Below the pieces are notes generated by a model, which saw only the letters and a list, made by a program, of their open reading frames with translations, was not told where the DNA came from and searched no databases. A DNA stretch of 64,000 bases from Endosaccharibacter trunci (lineage in GTDB: Bacteria > Pseudomonadota > Alphaproteobacteria > Acetobacterales > Acetobacteraceae): positions 62,001 to 126,000 of the forward strand of contig JAMSKV010000001.1 of the NCBI GenBank assembly GCA_024515975.1. Direction: 5' to 3'. Each line of letters opens with the position of its first letter. Within the stretch, counting starts at the first letter, position 1. The translations under genes and the position numbers were made by a program. Below, piece after piece: positions 1 through 8,613 of the stretch.

Positions 1-2
1 GC

Positions 3-389
3 GAGGCCTCGGCGGGGGGCGAGGGCGCACCGCGTTTGCTGGATGCGCGGAGCGCCGGACGCTTTGCCGCCGAAGCGCCGGAACCCCGCGCGGGTCTGCC
101 CGGCGGCCACGTGCCGGGGGCGAGGAGCCTGCCGTTCGGCGAGCTGATGCAGGGGACGCATCTCAAGCCGGCGGAAATGTTGCGGGCGCGCTTCGCCGCA
201 GCCGGGGTTGCTGAGGGAGACCGGGTGGTGACGAGTTGTGGCTCGGGCCTGACGGCGTCCGTATTGACCCTGGCGCTGGTCGAGGCCGGACTGGGGCACG
301 GTGCCCTTTATGACGGTTCCTGGACCGAGTGGGCCCAGGCGGGCGCGCCACGCGCCACAGGAGCCGGTGGATCAGGGGCTGGCGGATGA
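3..389 (+). CDS. sseA: 3-mercaptopyruvate sulfurtransferase, C-terminal part (gene enters from outside the window)
   Basis: The frame is open from the left edge to a TGA at 387-389, giving 128 residues of the second rhodanese domain. It starts with the family's LLDARSAGRF pattern and the substrate-contact stretch with PGGHVPGARSLPF. The active-site loop reads CGSGLTAS, the form typical of mercaptopyruvate sulfurtransferases (CGSGVTA) rather than thiosulfate-specific rhodaneses (CRKGVT). The enzyme transfers sulfur from 3-mercaptopyruvate to cyanide or thiol acceptors. The stop overlaps the ATG of the next gene (ATGA), so the two are probably translated from one mRNA, which fits a shared role in cysteine/methionine sulfur metabolism. 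Confidence 0.93.
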   Translation, partial: EASAGGEGAPRLLDARSAGRFAAEAPEPRAGLPGGHVPGARSLPFGELMQGTHLKPAEMLRARFAAAGVAEGDRVVTSCGSGLTASVLTLALVEAGLGHGALYDGSWTEWAQAGAPRATGAGGSGAGG

Positions 390-1573
390 GCTGGAGCGAC
401 CTGAACGGCAGGCTGGCGCAGATCGGCCGCGGCCATGCCCATGGCGAACCGCACTTCGTCAATCCGAGCGTTGCGCGTGGCTCGACGGTTCTGTTTGAGA
501 GCATGGAGGCGATGCGCGCCCGCTCGGCGCAGCGCTACGAGCATCAACTCATCTATGGCGCCATGGGCGGTCCGACCCAGGCGCTGCTGGAAGAGGCGAT
601 CGCCGTCATCGAGGGCGGTGCGCATACCCAGGTCGTCTCGTCCGGCCTCGCCGCCTGCACCACCGCGCTGCTGTCGTTTCTCGGGGCTGGCGGCCATTGC
701 CTGGTGCCGGACAGCGTCTACGGTCCGACCCGGCGCTTCTGCGACACCATGCTGCGCCGCCTGGGCGTGGAGACGACCTATTACGATCCGCTGATCGATG
801 CGGCATCGCTGCGCGCGCTGATGCGCCCGACGACCCAGGTCGTGTTCGCCGAGAGCCCCGGCAGCCATAGTTTCGAGGTGCAGGACGTGCCGTCGCTGGC
901 GCGTGTAGCGCACGAGCATGGGGCGAAGCTGATCCTGGACAACACCTGGGGCATCCACGTGTTTCAGCCGTTTCGCCATGGGGTCGACGTGTCGATCCAG
1001 GCGCTGACGAAATATCCGGCTGGCCATTCGGACGCGATCGTCGGCGCCATCACGGTGGCGGACGAGGTGGATTGGGTCACGCTGCGCGATTCCGTGGTGC
1101 AGATGGGCCAGTTCGCGTCGCCGGACGATTGCTGGCTGGTACTGCGCGGGCTGCGGACCATGGGCATCAGGCTCGAACAGCAATCCCGGGCGGCTCTGGA
1201 GGTGGCGTCCTGGCTTCGGGAGCGTCCCGAGGTCGCGCGCGTGCTGCATCCGGCGCTGCCGGATTGCCCGGGCCACGAATACTTCCTGCGTGACTTCTCC
1301 GGCGCGACCAGCCTGTTCGGTGTGGTGTTCCACGAGCGTTACACGGCTTCGGCCGTCGAGGACATGGCCGGCGCGCTGGGCGTGTTCGGCCTGGGGGCGT
1401 CCTGGGGCGGCTATGAGAGCCTGGTGCTGCCGACGACGGGGACGATCACCCGGACCGTGAGCCGGGCCGAATCCGGCCCCGCCTTGCGTTTGCATGTGGG
1501 GCTGGAGCCGGTTCCCTCGCTTCTGGCCGATCTGGAAGGCGGCCTCGCCGTCCTGCGCGAGGCGTCCTCCTAG
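386..1573 (+). CDS. metC: Cystathionine beta-lyase (PLP-dependent)
   Basis: This 395-residue protein belongs to the Cys/Met metabolism PLP-enzyme family and cleaves cystathionine to homocysteine, pyruvate and ammonia in methionine synthesis. The PLP lysine is K209 in LTKYPAGHSDAIVGA. Other family landmarks are the SGLAACTTALLSFL segment that binds the PLP phosphate, DSVYGPTRRF, and the C-terminal SWGGYESLVLP, which is characteristic of MetC rather than MetB. I chose the ATG at 386, which overlaps the sulfurtransferase stop. The frame stays open upstream to 329, but those extra residues (RATRHRSRW) do not resemble the family. Length is normal. Confidence 0.93.
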   Translation: MSWSDLNGRLAQIGRGHAHGEPHFVNPSVARGSTVLFESMEAMRARSAQRYEHQLIYGAMGGPTQALLEEAIAVIEGGAHTQVVSSGLAACTTALLSFLGAGGHCLVPDSVYGPTRRFCDTMLRRLGVETTYYDPLIDAASLRALMRPTTQVVFAESPGSHSFEVQDVPSLARVAHEHGAKLILDNTWGIHVFQPFRHGVDVSIQALTKYPAGHSDAIVGAITVADEVDWVTLRDSVVQMGQFASPDDCWLVLRGLRTMGIRLEQQSRAALEVASWLRERPEVARVLHPALPDCPGHEYFLRDFSGATSLFGVVFHERYTASAVEDMAGALGVFGLGASWGGYESLVLPTTGTITRTVSRAESGPALRLHVGLEPVPSLLADLEGGLAVLREASS

Positions 1574-1576
1574 CGC

Positions 1577-1813
1577 TCAGTGGTCCTTGCCGCGGCCGGT
1601 GATGGATTGGAGCTCGTCGATGCGCTTGGAGGCCTCGCTTTTGCTCAGCGTCTCGTCGAAGGGCTCGCCCGCTTCCTCGGACAAGGTCTTGAGGTAGGAG
1701 GCCTGCGCGCCGGTCATGCTCTCGCCGCCGGTGGTCCAGTCTTCGGGGTTCTTGACGGTGTTGGACGGCAGATCCTGCGCGTCCGCTGCGTCGGTCTTCG
1801 GGTTGTTGCTCAT
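1577..1813 (-). CDS. DUF3072 domain protein
   Basis: A 78-residue acidic protein read leftward from the ATG at 1811-1813. The core reads NPEDWTTGGESMTGAQASYL, followed by KTLSEEAGEPFDETLSKSEA and a helix ending in IDELQSI. This is the compact DUF3072 signature (DPEDW..GDEPMTGAQ.SYL..L..E.G). The family is small, cytoplasmic and of unknown biochemical function, common in Alphaproteobacteria and Actinobacteria. The stop lies only 3 bases from the convergent metC stop. The frame extends upstream to 1915 without family similarity, so the start at 1813 is preferred. Confidence 0.85.
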   Translation of the reverse strand: MSNNPKTDAADAQDLPSNTVKNPEDWTTGGESMTGAQASYLKTLSEEAGEPFDETLSKSEASKRIDELQSITGRGKDH

Positions 1814-1871
1814 AACAGGCAAACGGATCTGTGCATGGTTTGTTCCCATGATCACCGGAACGTCACCGTAC

Positions 1872-3359
1872 TCACGCCGCTGGCCTCCGCCTGAACCGAA
1901 GCGCCTCTGCGACATGGAGCGGCTCCACCCGGTCGCTGCCGGCCAGATCGGCGATGGTGCGCGAGACGCGCAGCATACGGGTGAAGCCGCGGGCTGACAG
2001 CGCCAGCCGGTCCGCGGCCTGTTCGCCCAGTTCGCGCGCGGCGTCGTCCAGTTCGAACCGGTCGGGGTTCGCTTCGGCGTTGCAGAGCCCGTCCTGCCGG
2101 GCGACCTGCCGGGCGCGGCATTGCCTGATGCGGTCCGCGACGACGCAGGACGCTTCGCCTTTCGGCGCGCGCGACATCTCGCCGGGCGAAACCGGGGTCA
2201 TTTCCACCGTCAGGTCGATGCGGTCCAGCAGCGGTCCGCTGAGCTTGGACAAATAGTCCTCGCCGCAGCGGGGCGCGCGCTTGCACTCGCGTCCGGCATC
2301 GCCGAGATGCCCGCATCGGCACGGATTCATCGCCGCCACGAGCTGAAACCGGGCGGGATAGGTATAATGCGCGGCGGCGCGCGACACCGTGGTGCGCCCC
2401 GTCTCGATCGGCGACCGCAGGGCTTCCAGGGATTGCCGGGCGAGTTCCGGCATCTCGTCCAGGAAGAGAACGCCCCTGTGCGCAAGGCTGACCTCACCAG
2501 GCTTGGCCTTCGGACCGCCACCCACGATCGCTGCCTGGCTGGCGGAATGGTGCGGTTCCCTGAACGGGGGCCTCGTGACCAGCTTGCCGTCCTGCAGCAG
2601 CCCCGCAATGCTGTGGATGGTGCTGACTTCCAGCGCCTCCGCCGCCGACAGATCCGGCAGCAGGCCTGGCAATCGGGCCGCCAGCATCGATTTTCCAGCG
2701 CCCGGCGGGCCGATCATCATCAGCGAATGGGCACCGGCGGCGGCGATCTCGAGCGCGCGGCGGGCGGTTTCCATGCCCTTGACGTCGGCCAGATCGGGCT
2801 GGCGCGGCACGTCAGCGGCGCCGGGTGGGACCGGCGGGCTCAGAACCTGCTGGCCCCGGAAATGATTGACCAGGGACAGGAGATCGGGCGCCGCCAGCAC
2901 CTCGATCCGCCCGACCCAGGCGGCCTCCCCGCCCTGCTGCTCCGCGCAGACCAGCCCCAGGTCGCGCGCAGACGCGCCCATGGCGGCGGCGAGAACGCCG
3001 GAGACCGGATTGATCCGTCCGTCCAGCGACAGCTCTCCGACCGCCGCGTAGTGCGACACTTCGTGCCTCGGCAGCACATCCATCGCCGCCAGCACCGCCA
3101 GCGCGATGGGCAGGTCGAAATGGCTGCCTTCCTTCTGCAGGTCGGCCGGCGCCAGATTGATCAGAACGCGCTTGGGCGGCAGGGCCAGCCCCATCGAAGT
3201 CAGGGCCGCCCGCACCCTCTCGCGCGCTTCGGCCACGGCCTTGTCGGCGAGGCCGACCAGAAGAAAGGCCGGCAGGCCATTGGCGATCTGGACCTCGACA
3301 TCCACCGGAACCGCGTCGATCCCGGCGAAGGCGAAACTCTTGACGCAGGCGATGGTCAT
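1872..3359 (-). CDS. comM: YifB/ComM family Mg-chelatase-like AAA ATPase
   Basis: 495 residues, the normal length for the YifB/ComM family. An N-terminal Lon-protease-like fold (residues 1-170, starting MTIACVKSFAFAGIDAVPVD) precedes the AAA domain with Walker A GPPGAGKS near residue 217 and Walker B LFLDEMPEL. A Cys-rich insert (CRCGHLGDAGRECKRAPRC) and the C-terminal Mg-chelatase helical domain (LSARGFTRMLRVSRTIADLA) follow. In naturally transformable bacteria ComM is a hexameric helicase that extends branch migration of incoming DNA. In non-competent species its role is open. The ATG at 3357-3359 gives the conserved N-terminus. Confidence 0.93.
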   Translation of the reverse strand: MTIACVKSFAFAGIDAVPVDVEVQIANGLPAFLLVGLADKAVAEARERVRAALTSMGLALPPKRVLINLAPADLQKEGSHFDLPIALAVLAAMDVLPRHEVSHYAAVGELSLDGRINPVSGVLAAAMGASARDLGLVCAEQQGGEAAWVGRIEVLAAPDLLSLVNHFRGQQVLSPPVPPGAADVPRQPDLADVKGMETARRALEIAAAGAHSLMMIGPPGAGKSMLAARLPGLLPDLSAAEALEVSTIHSIAGLLQDGKLVTRPPFREPHHSASQAAIVGGGPKAKPGEVSLAHRGVLFLDEMPELARQSLEALRSPIETGRTTVSRAAAHYTYPARFQLVAAMNPCRCGHLGDAGRECKRAPRCGEDYLSKLSGPLLDRIDLTVEMTPVSPGEMSRAPKGEASCVVADRIRQCRARQVARQDGLCNAEANPDRFELDDAARELGEQAADRLALSARGFTRMLRVSRTIADLAGSDRVEPLHVAEALRFRRRPAA

Positions 3360-3431
3360 GCGGGCTCCGGACCAGAACGATCCGAAGCCTATGGGCCGGC
3401 GGTTTAAACGCCGGTTAACGGCAGGGCCGGC

Positions 3432-4676
3432 TCAGCGCTGGTAAAGCAAACGTGCGCGGATGGTGCCGTCGAGGGCCCGCAATTTGGCCAGGATGGCGGC
3501 ATCGTCGTCGCGCTCCGTCTCGGCTTCGACGACGACATAGCCGAGCTCGCCGTCGGTCTGCAGGAACTGGGCGGCGATGTTGGCCTGCGCCTCGGAGAAG
3601 ATCTCGTTGATGCGCCGCAGGATGCCGGGCGTGTTGGTGTGTACGTGCATGAAGCGCGTGCCGCGCGGGCGTGGCGGCAACTGCACCTGCGGGAAGTTCA
3701 CCGCTCCCAGAGTCGCGCCGACATCGCTGTATTCCACCAGCTTGGTCGCGACCTCGACGCCGATGCGCTCCTGCGCTTCCGCCGTGGAGCCGCCGATATG
3801 CGGTGTCAGGATCACGTTGTCCCGGCCCTGGAGGGGCGAGGAGAAGCGTTCCTTGTTGTTGCCGGGCTCCACCGGGAACACGTCGATCGCCGCACCCAGC
3901 AGATGGCCGTCATCGAGCGCGCGGGCCACGGCGTCGAGATCGACCACGTTGCCGCGCGCATTGTTGAGCAGGAAGGAGCCCGGCTTCATGGCACGGATCT
4001 CGCGTTCGCCGATCAGCAGATCGGTATCGGGCGTCTGCGGGACGTGCAGGCTGACCACGTCGCTTTCGGCGAGCAGATGGCCGAGTGTCGGCACGGCGGT
4101 CGCGTTGCCGTGGCCGAGCTTGCCGATGGTGTCGAAATAGATCACCCGCATGCCGAACGCTTCCGCCAGCACGGAGAGCTGCGAGCCGATCGAACCGTAT
4201 CCGACGATTCCCAGCGTCTTGCCGCGCACCTCCCAGCTGTTGGCGGCCGATTTGTCCCAGCCGCCGGCATGGGCCGATACCGATTTCGGGAAGATCCGCC
4301 GCAGCAGCATGACGATCTCGCCCATCACGAGCTCGGCCACGCTGCGCGTGTTGCTGAAGGGCGCGTTGAAGACCGGAATTCCCCGTTTCGCGGCGGCGCC
4401 GAGCGCCACCTGGTTGGTGCCGATGCAGAAGCAGCCGATGGCGACCAGCTTGTCGGCGCCGGCGATCACCTCCTCGGTGAGCTGGGTGCGGCTGCGTATG
4501 CCGACCACATGCACGCCTTCGAGCGCCGCGCGCAGCGCGTCGCCGTCCAGCGCGCCGGCATGGCGGGTGACGCTGGCATAGCCGCTGGCGGCCAGCGTTT
4601 CTACCGCGCTGTCATGCACGCCTTCCAGCAGCAGGACGCGTATCCGGTCCTTGGACAAGGAAAGAGGGCTGGCCAT
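3432..4676 (-). CDS. serA: D-3-phosphoglycerate dehydrogenase
   Basis: A 414-residue protein of the E. coli-type SerA length. It oxidises 3-phosphoglycerate to 3-phosphohydroxypyruvate, the first step of serine synthesis. The substrate domain carries GIRSRTQLTEEV. The NAD-binding fold has GIVGYGSIGSQL at about 155-166. The catalytic triad regions are visible as NNARGNVVD (Arg), the segment ending FPVEP (Glu) and LTPHIGGSTAEAQ (His). A C-terminal ACT domain (about 335-414, ending in ARLLYQR) indicates serine feedback inhibition. The start is the ATG at 4674-4676. The frame continues upstream, but the extra residues are not family-like. The gap to the upstream hisN stop is 84 bp, so the two may be cotranscribed. 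Confidence 0.95.
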   Translation of the reverse strand: MASPLSLSKDRIRVLLLEGVHDSAVETLAASGYASVTRHAGALDGDALRAALEGVHVVGIRSRTQLTEEVIAGADKLVAIGCFCIGTNQVALGAAAKRGIPVFNAPFSNTRSVAELVMGEIVMLLRRIFPKSVSAHAGGWDKSAANSWEVRGKTLGIVGYGSIGSQLSVLAEAFGMRVIYFDTIGKLGHGNATAVPTLGHLLAESDVVSLHVPQTPDTDLLIGEREIRAMKPGSFLLNNARGNVVDLDAVARALDDGHLLGAAIDVFPVEPGNNKERFSSPLQGRDNVILTPHIGGSTAEAQERIGVEVATKLVEYSDVGATLGAVNFPQVQLPPRPRGTRFMHVHTNTPGILRRINEIFSEAQANIAAQFLQTDGELGYVVVEAETERDDDAAILAKLRALDGTIRARLLYQR

Positions 4677-4760
4677 CGAACACTGCTCGCTGTTCTTCCG
4701 AGAAGGGAACGAGGTAGAGCAAAGTGTGCCCCCCGTGTAGCCGGGCGGCACGAATGGCAG

Positions 4761-5558
4761 CTATCGCGGGCTCCCGAGCGGGCCCCCGAGCAGGCCGGCG
4801 GCGGGCGCGGCAAGGCCGGGGTCTCCCACGGCGAGCACGGTGCCGTCGCTGTCCGGGCGCAGCGCGCGGCCGTTCCAGTCGGTCACGCGTCCGCCGGCGC
4901 CCTCCACCACCGGCACGATCGCCGTCCAGTCCCAGATCTTCATGGTCCGCTCGGCGATCACGTCGATCTGGCCCAGCGCCAGCAACCCGTAGGCATAGCA
5001 GTCGCCGCCCCAGCTCGTGCGCCTGGTCGCGTTCTGGAGGGCGGCGAAGCGGCTGGCGGCGTCGCCCGTCATCATCGCCGGATCGGTGCAGGAGAGTTCG
5101 GCGTCGGCCAGGGCGGGGCAAAGGCGGGTGCCGGCGCGTCCGCCCAGCGGAGTTTCGAACCGGGTCGGCTGGCCGGCGAGGCCGATCCAGCGTTCGCCCG
5201 TGGCCGGCTGGTCGATGATGCCCAGCACCGGCACGCCGTCGTCGAGCAGGCCGATCAGCGTGCCGAAGGTCGGACGGCCGGTGAGAAAGGCGCGCGTGCC
5301 GTCGATCGGGTCGAGCACCCAGCGCAGACGCGCCTCGGGACGATCCAGCCCGAACTCCTCGCCCAGCACGCCGCAATCCGGCAGGCGCTCGCGCAGCAGG
5401 GCGCGCATGGCCTGTTCGGCGTTCCGGTCGGCGATCGTCACCGGGCTTTCGTCGCCCTTCACGTCGGCCCGCACGCCGGTGCGGAAGAAGGGCAGGATCA
5501 CGCTGCGGGCCAGATCGGCGGCGGCGATCGCGGCGTCGAGCAGGATGCGGTCGGTCAT
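4761..5558 (-). CDS. hisN: Histidinol-phosphate phosphatase, inositol monophosphatase type
   Basis: 265 residues of the inositol-monophosphatase superfamily. The metal site is seen as GEEFG (Glu), LDPIDGTRAF (two Asp of the DP(I/L)DGT signature) and WDWTAIVPVVEGAGG (C-terminal WD motif). The GGDCYAYGLLALGQID segment is characteristic of HisN-type histidinol-phosphatases of Alphaproteobacteria and Actinobacteria rather than SuhB or CysQ. The enzyme would dephosphorylate L-histidinol phosphate in histidine synthesis. A general inositol/AMP phosphatase cannot be excluded by sequence alone. It lies between a cytochrome c gene (61 bp upstream) and serA on the same strand. Confidence 0.85.
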   Translation of the reverse strand: MTDRILLDAAIAAADLARSVILPFFRTGVRADVKGDESPVTIADRNAEQAMRALLRERLPDCGVLGEEFGLDRPEARLRWVLDPIDGTRAFLTGRPTFGTLIGLLDDGVPVLGIIDQPATGERWIGLAGQPTRFETPLGGRAGTRLCPALADAELSCTDPAMMTGDAASRFAALQNATRRTSWGGDCYAYGLLALGQIDVIAERTMKIWDWTAIVPVVEGAGGRVTDWNGRALRPDSDGTVLAVGDPGLAAPAAGLLGGPLGSPR

Positions 5559-5619
5559 CGGATTGTTTCCGGCGGAGCGGTCCTCTCGGTGGCGGCCTGG
5601 CGGAGGGGGCGCGGTTCCC

Positions 5620-6504
5620 TCATGGATGGAGCGTCTTCAGATAGGCCACCACATTGGCGCGTGCGGCCGGATCGGCGATGCCGGGAAAGCCCATCCGGGT
5701 TCCGGGCGCGAATGTCTGCGGGCCGGCCAGCCATTCGCCCAGCGTGGCCACGGTCCAGGTGCCGTGATGCGCGGACAAGGCGGGCGAATAGGAGAAATCG
5801 GAGCCTTGCGCGATGCCACGACCGAACACGCCCCAGAGCGCGGGGCCGGCGCCGGGGCCGCCATCCTTGTCCACCGTATGGCAGGCGCTGCACTGCCCGG
5901 CGACCAGCTCCGCCCCCGCTTTCGGGTCGGCTTTGGCCACCAGCGTCTCGAAGGCGGCGGCGTTTGCCGGGCTTTCGCCCGGCTTGGGCGCCTGCTTCTG
6001 CAGGAAGGCGATCAGATCGGCGCGCTGCTGCGGGTCCGGCAGGCCGGCGAACCCCATCAGCGTGCCGGGCGCCATGGCCTGGGGGTTCAGCAGCCAGGTG
6101 TCGAGGCGGTCGGGGCTCCAGCGTCCGCCCAGGGCGGAAACGGCGGAGGAGTACTGAAACGATGTAAGGCTCGCGACCGGACGGCCGACGATGCCGAACA
6201 GGTTCGGCCCGACCCCGGACGGCGCGCCCTGGACCCAGCCATGGCAGGCGGCGCAGTTCTGCTGCGCCAGCACCGCGCCCTGGTCCGACGATGCATGGGC
6301 GAGACGGTCCGCGATCGGCGCGACCCCGGCCGCGATGGGCGCCGGCTGCGCGTCCGGACCTCCTGATCCGCCGGGGATCGCGAAGGCGGGGCGGGGCGGG
6401 ATCGTGTTCGGTACCGCGACCACGGAAGCGGTCGCGCACAGCCCGGCCGCAATGGCGGCGCACATGGTGGCGGCGGCGATCCTGTGCAGCGAGGAGAGGG
6501 ACAT
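5620..6504 (-). CDS. Diheme c-type cytochrome
   Basis: A 294-residue exported protein with two class I cytochrome c domains. The first heme site is CAACHGW, with its axial Met in a PGTLMGFAGL context. The second is CSACHTVDKDGGPGAGPAL, with PGTRMGFPGI. A signal sequence or N-terminal anchor occupies residues 1-31 after the chosen ATG at 6502-6504 (MSLSSLHRIAAATMCAAIAA). The region before it in the same frame is unlike a signal peptide. The gene is divergent from pheA, a pairing found widely in Alphaproteobacteria. It needs the Ccm system, whose genes lie at 24.4-29.8 kb. Role: periplasmic electron carrier; the specific partner is unknown. Confidence 0.9.
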   Translation of the reverse strand: MSLSSLHRIAAATMCAAIAAGLCATASVVAVPNTIPPRPAFAIPGGSGGPDAQPAPIAAGVAPIADRLAHASSDQGAVLAQQNCAACHGWVQGAPSGVGPNLFGIVGRPVASLTSFQYSSAVSALGGRWSPDRLDTWLLNPQAMAPGTLMGFAGLPDPQQRADLIAFLQKQAPKPGESPANAAAFETLVAKADPKAGAELVAGQCSACHTVDKDGGPGAGPALWGVFGRGIAQGSDFSYSPALSAHHGTWTVATLGEWLAGPQTFAPGTRMGFPGIADPAARANVVAYLKTLHP

Positions 6505-6623
6505 CGAGAACACCGCGCCTGAAGCAAACCGGCCACGCGCAGTGGCGGTCCGGCCCATGCTTGCGGTTGATCCGAGCCTATGGGATGCAGCCCGCCCGAA
6601 CAACCCGGTCCTCGTCCGAACCC

Positions 6624-7487
6624 ATGTCCACCGTTTCTCAGCCGGCGCTCCTGACCGTTCCCGGACCGATCGCTTTCCAGGGCATGCGGGGGGCCTATTC
6701 CGATCTTGCCTGCCGCAACGCGTTTCCCGGCCGTGAGACGCTGCCCTGTGCCACGTTCGCCGATGCGATCGAGGCGGTGCATGACGGGCGCGCCGGGCTG
6801 GCGATGCTTGCCTGCGAGAACAGCCTGGTCGGACGCGTGCCGGACATCCACACCCTGCTGCCGGGCAGCGGTCTGCATATCGTCGGCGAGCATTTCCAGC
6901 GGGTCGAGCATTGCCTGCTGGGTATTCCCGGCACCAGCCTCTTGGAGCTGAAGCGGCTGCATACGCATGCGGTGGCGATGGGGCAGGTGCGCGGGCTGAT
7001 CGCCGAGCTGGGGCTGGAGCCGGTCATCGAGTTCGACACCGCCGGGGCGGCGCAACTGGTGGCGGGCTGGGGGCGAAAGGAGGAAGGCGCGATCGCCTCC
7101 GAACTTGCCGCCGAGTTGCACGGGCTCGAGATACTGCGTCGCAACGTCGAGGACGCCGAACACAATACGACCCGCTTCTATGTCACGGCGCGCGACCGGC
7201 TCGTGCCGGAGCCGGGCCCGGACGTGATGACGACGCTGTTGTTCAGGGTGCGCAACGTTCCCGCCGCGCTCTACAAGGCGCTGGGCGGTTTCGCCACCAA
7301 CGGCGTTAACATGACGCGGCTGGAAAGCTACATGGAGGGCGGCCGGTTCACCGCCACCATGTTCCTGCTCGATACGGACGGGCATCCGGACACGGTGCCG
7401 ATGCGCAACGCCCTGTCGGAGCTGCGCTATTTCTCCGACACCGTGCAGATCCTGGGCACCTATCCGAGATCGCCTTTCCGGAACTGA
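6624..7487 (+). CDS. pheA: Prephenate dehydratase, monofunctional
   Basis: 287 residues that decarboxylate and dehydrate prephenate to phenylpyruvate for phenylalanine synthesis. The protein begins with AFQGMRGAYSDLA (the G.GAYS signature), continues with LACENSLVGRV (the P/A-ENS motif) and ends the catalytic domain with EHNTTRFYV, the TRF motif. A C-terminal ACT domain (about 200-287, TLLFRVRNVPAALYKALGGF and LESYMEGG) should bind phenylalanine as feedback inhibitor. There is no chorismate mutase domain. I chose the ATG at 6624, whose product starts MSTVSQPALLTVPGPIAFQG. Upstream codons in the same frame overlap the divergent cytochrome promoter region. Confidence 0.95.
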   Translation: MSTVSQPALLTVPGPIAFQGMRGAYSDLACRNAFPGRETLPCATFADAIEAVHDGRAGLAMLACENSLVGRVPDIHTLLPGSGLHIVGEHFQRVEHCLLGIPGTSLLELKRLHTHAVAMGQVRGLIAELGLEPVIEFDTAGAAQLVAGWGRKEEGAIASELAAELHGLEILRRNVEDAEHNTTRFYVTARDRLVPEPGPDVMTTLLFRVRNVPAALYKALGGFATNGVNMTRLESYMEGGRFTATMFLLDTDGHPDTVPMRNALSELRYFSDTVQILGTYPRSPFRN

Positions 7488-7523
7488 ATGTCCGGCGGAC
7501 CGTGATCCACCGGACGGGCCGTA

Positions 7524-8027
7524 TCAGCGATACGGGGTGGCGATCAGGTCGACGCGCCGGTTGAGCGCTCGTCCCTGCGGGTTGTCGCGGCCATCCGGCA
7601 GCGTGTTCGGCGCGATGGGCCTGCTCTTGCCGTTGCCGATCGTGGTGATGGCGCGCGGCGGAATGCCGTTCGCCTCGAGCCAGCGCGCGACTGCCTCCGC
7701 CCGCTGCAGCGACAGGCGCTGGTTGTAGCTGTCGCTGCCGATCGAGTCCGTGTTGCCTTCGACCCGGATTGCCGGAGTCGGGATCGCCTGCCGGATCTGG
7801 GCCAGGGTCTGTGCCAGCGCGGCGGAGGCTTCGGGACGCAGCGTGGCGCTATCGAAGGCGAACAGAACGTCGGCCGGAAGCGAATAGCGTGCGGGCTGCA
7901 CGTAGACGACAGGGGCCGGCGGAGGCGGTCCGTAGGCGACGCCTTCCCCGACGCAGCCGGCCAGAGGGGCGGCGGCCAGGGCAGCCAAGACGAGACGCGT
8001 AGCAACAGGCAACTTCCCGAAGCGCAT
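7524..8027 (-). CDS. OmpA-family peptidoglycan-binding lipoprotein
   Basis: 167 residues. The N-terminus has a signal sequence ending in the lipobox LAGC (AAAPLAGCVGEG), so the mature protein is predicted to be lipid-anchored in the outer membrane. A Pro-rich linker (PPPPAPVV) leads to an OmpA C-terminal domain: LFAFDSATLRPEA, EGNTDSIGSDSYNQRLSLQR, AEAVARWLEANGI and GRALNRRVDL, with the conserved Asp and Arg that contact diaminopimelate. The ATG at 8025-8027 is preceded by a good Shine-Dalgarno (GAGGAGA). The long upstream reading frame to 8165 is not needed. It probably tethers the envelope to the cell wall. Confidence 0.88.
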   Translation of the reverse strand: MRFGKLPVATRLVLAALAAAPLAGCVGEGVAYGPPPPAPVVYVQPARYSLPADVLFAFDSATLRPEASAALAQTLAQIRQAIPTPAIRVEGNTDSIGSDSYNQRLSLQRAEAVARWLEANGIPPRAITTIGNGKSRPIAPNTLPDGRDNPQGRALNRRVDLIATPYR

Positions 8028-8182
8028 GGTCCTCTCCTCGCAATATCGTCGGAAAACGCCCGGGCCCGCGCGAAGTGGCATGGGCGCAATACAAAACATG
8101 TCAAACGATCGGATCGGGCGTTCGGTGACGATCGCCTGAAAGTCTCGCCCGAAGTTCGCGCTCATCCGACAGGAGGTTCGGA

Positions 8183-8560
8183 ATGGGACGTGACGCGGCA
8201 GGCGGGACGGCCAGCCCGGCCGGGGCCTGGACTTTATCCAGAAAGCTCTGGGCGGAGTTCGCCGCCATGGTGCTGGTGACCATGGGGCTTGGTTTCTTCT
8301 CCCTGTATCGCCTCGGCCTCGTCAACGCGGTGGTCTACCAGGTGCGCGACAATTATCTTCCCAGCGCAATGGATACCGGCCAGCTTCGCGTTGCCGTCGG
8401 CGCCCTGCGGGAATCGGAACTGTCCGAGGTCAGTCATGCCGCGCAGCACAACGGTGCCGCTGCCGCTCAGGTGCCGTCGTCGGCCGGCGAGTTGTCGCAG
8501 CAGGCGGAGATCCTGAACCGCGAGGTGGCGCAGTTCCTGCGGCAGGTGAAGGCGGCCTGA
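8183..8560 (+). pseudogene. Shortened methyl-accepting chemotaxis protein: N-terminus joined to extreme C-terminus
   Basis: 125 residues with a strong ribosome-binding site (AGGAGGT) before the ATG. Residues 1-75 look like the start of a chemoreceptor: a basic patch, one membrane helix (FAAMVLVTMGLGFFSLYRLG) and the beginning of a four-helix-bundle sensor (VRDNYLPSA). From about residue 80 the sequence jumps to what looks like the last 40-45 residues of a receptor (AAQHNGAAAAQ, SSAGELSQQAEILNREVAQF, LRQVKAA). The second membrane helix, HAMP, methylation helices and CheA/CheW hairpin tip are absent. The frame is intact across the join, so an in-frame deletion of several hundred codons is the simplest explanation. 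It may still be translated as a small membrane protein but cannot signal as a receptor. Confidence 0.6.
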
Positions 8561-8586
8561 GGCGTCAACGGATAAAAGTCTTTTTG

Positions 8587-8610
8587 CTTCTTTTTCCTTA
8601 GAAAAAGAAG
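8587..8610. terminator. Perfect 10-bp-stem hairpin with T/A tracts, bidirectional terminator
   Basis: CTTCTTTTTC, loop CTTA, GAAAAAGAAG form a perfect inverted repeat. It lies between the chemoreceptor remnant ending at 8560 and nudC ending at 8614 on the other strand. It is convergently placed and AT-rich in a GC-rich genome, so it can serve both directions. A short T run (8581-8585) precedes it on the plus strand. Confidence 0.7.
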
Positions 8611-8613
8611 ACC

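Noticed and set aside
3399-3420. Palindrome CCGGCGGTTTAAACGCCGG between comM and serA as a terminator
   Set aside because: The stem is only 6 bp with a palindromic loop and no T run; serA ends 12 bases further left, so the geometry does not support termination of serA.
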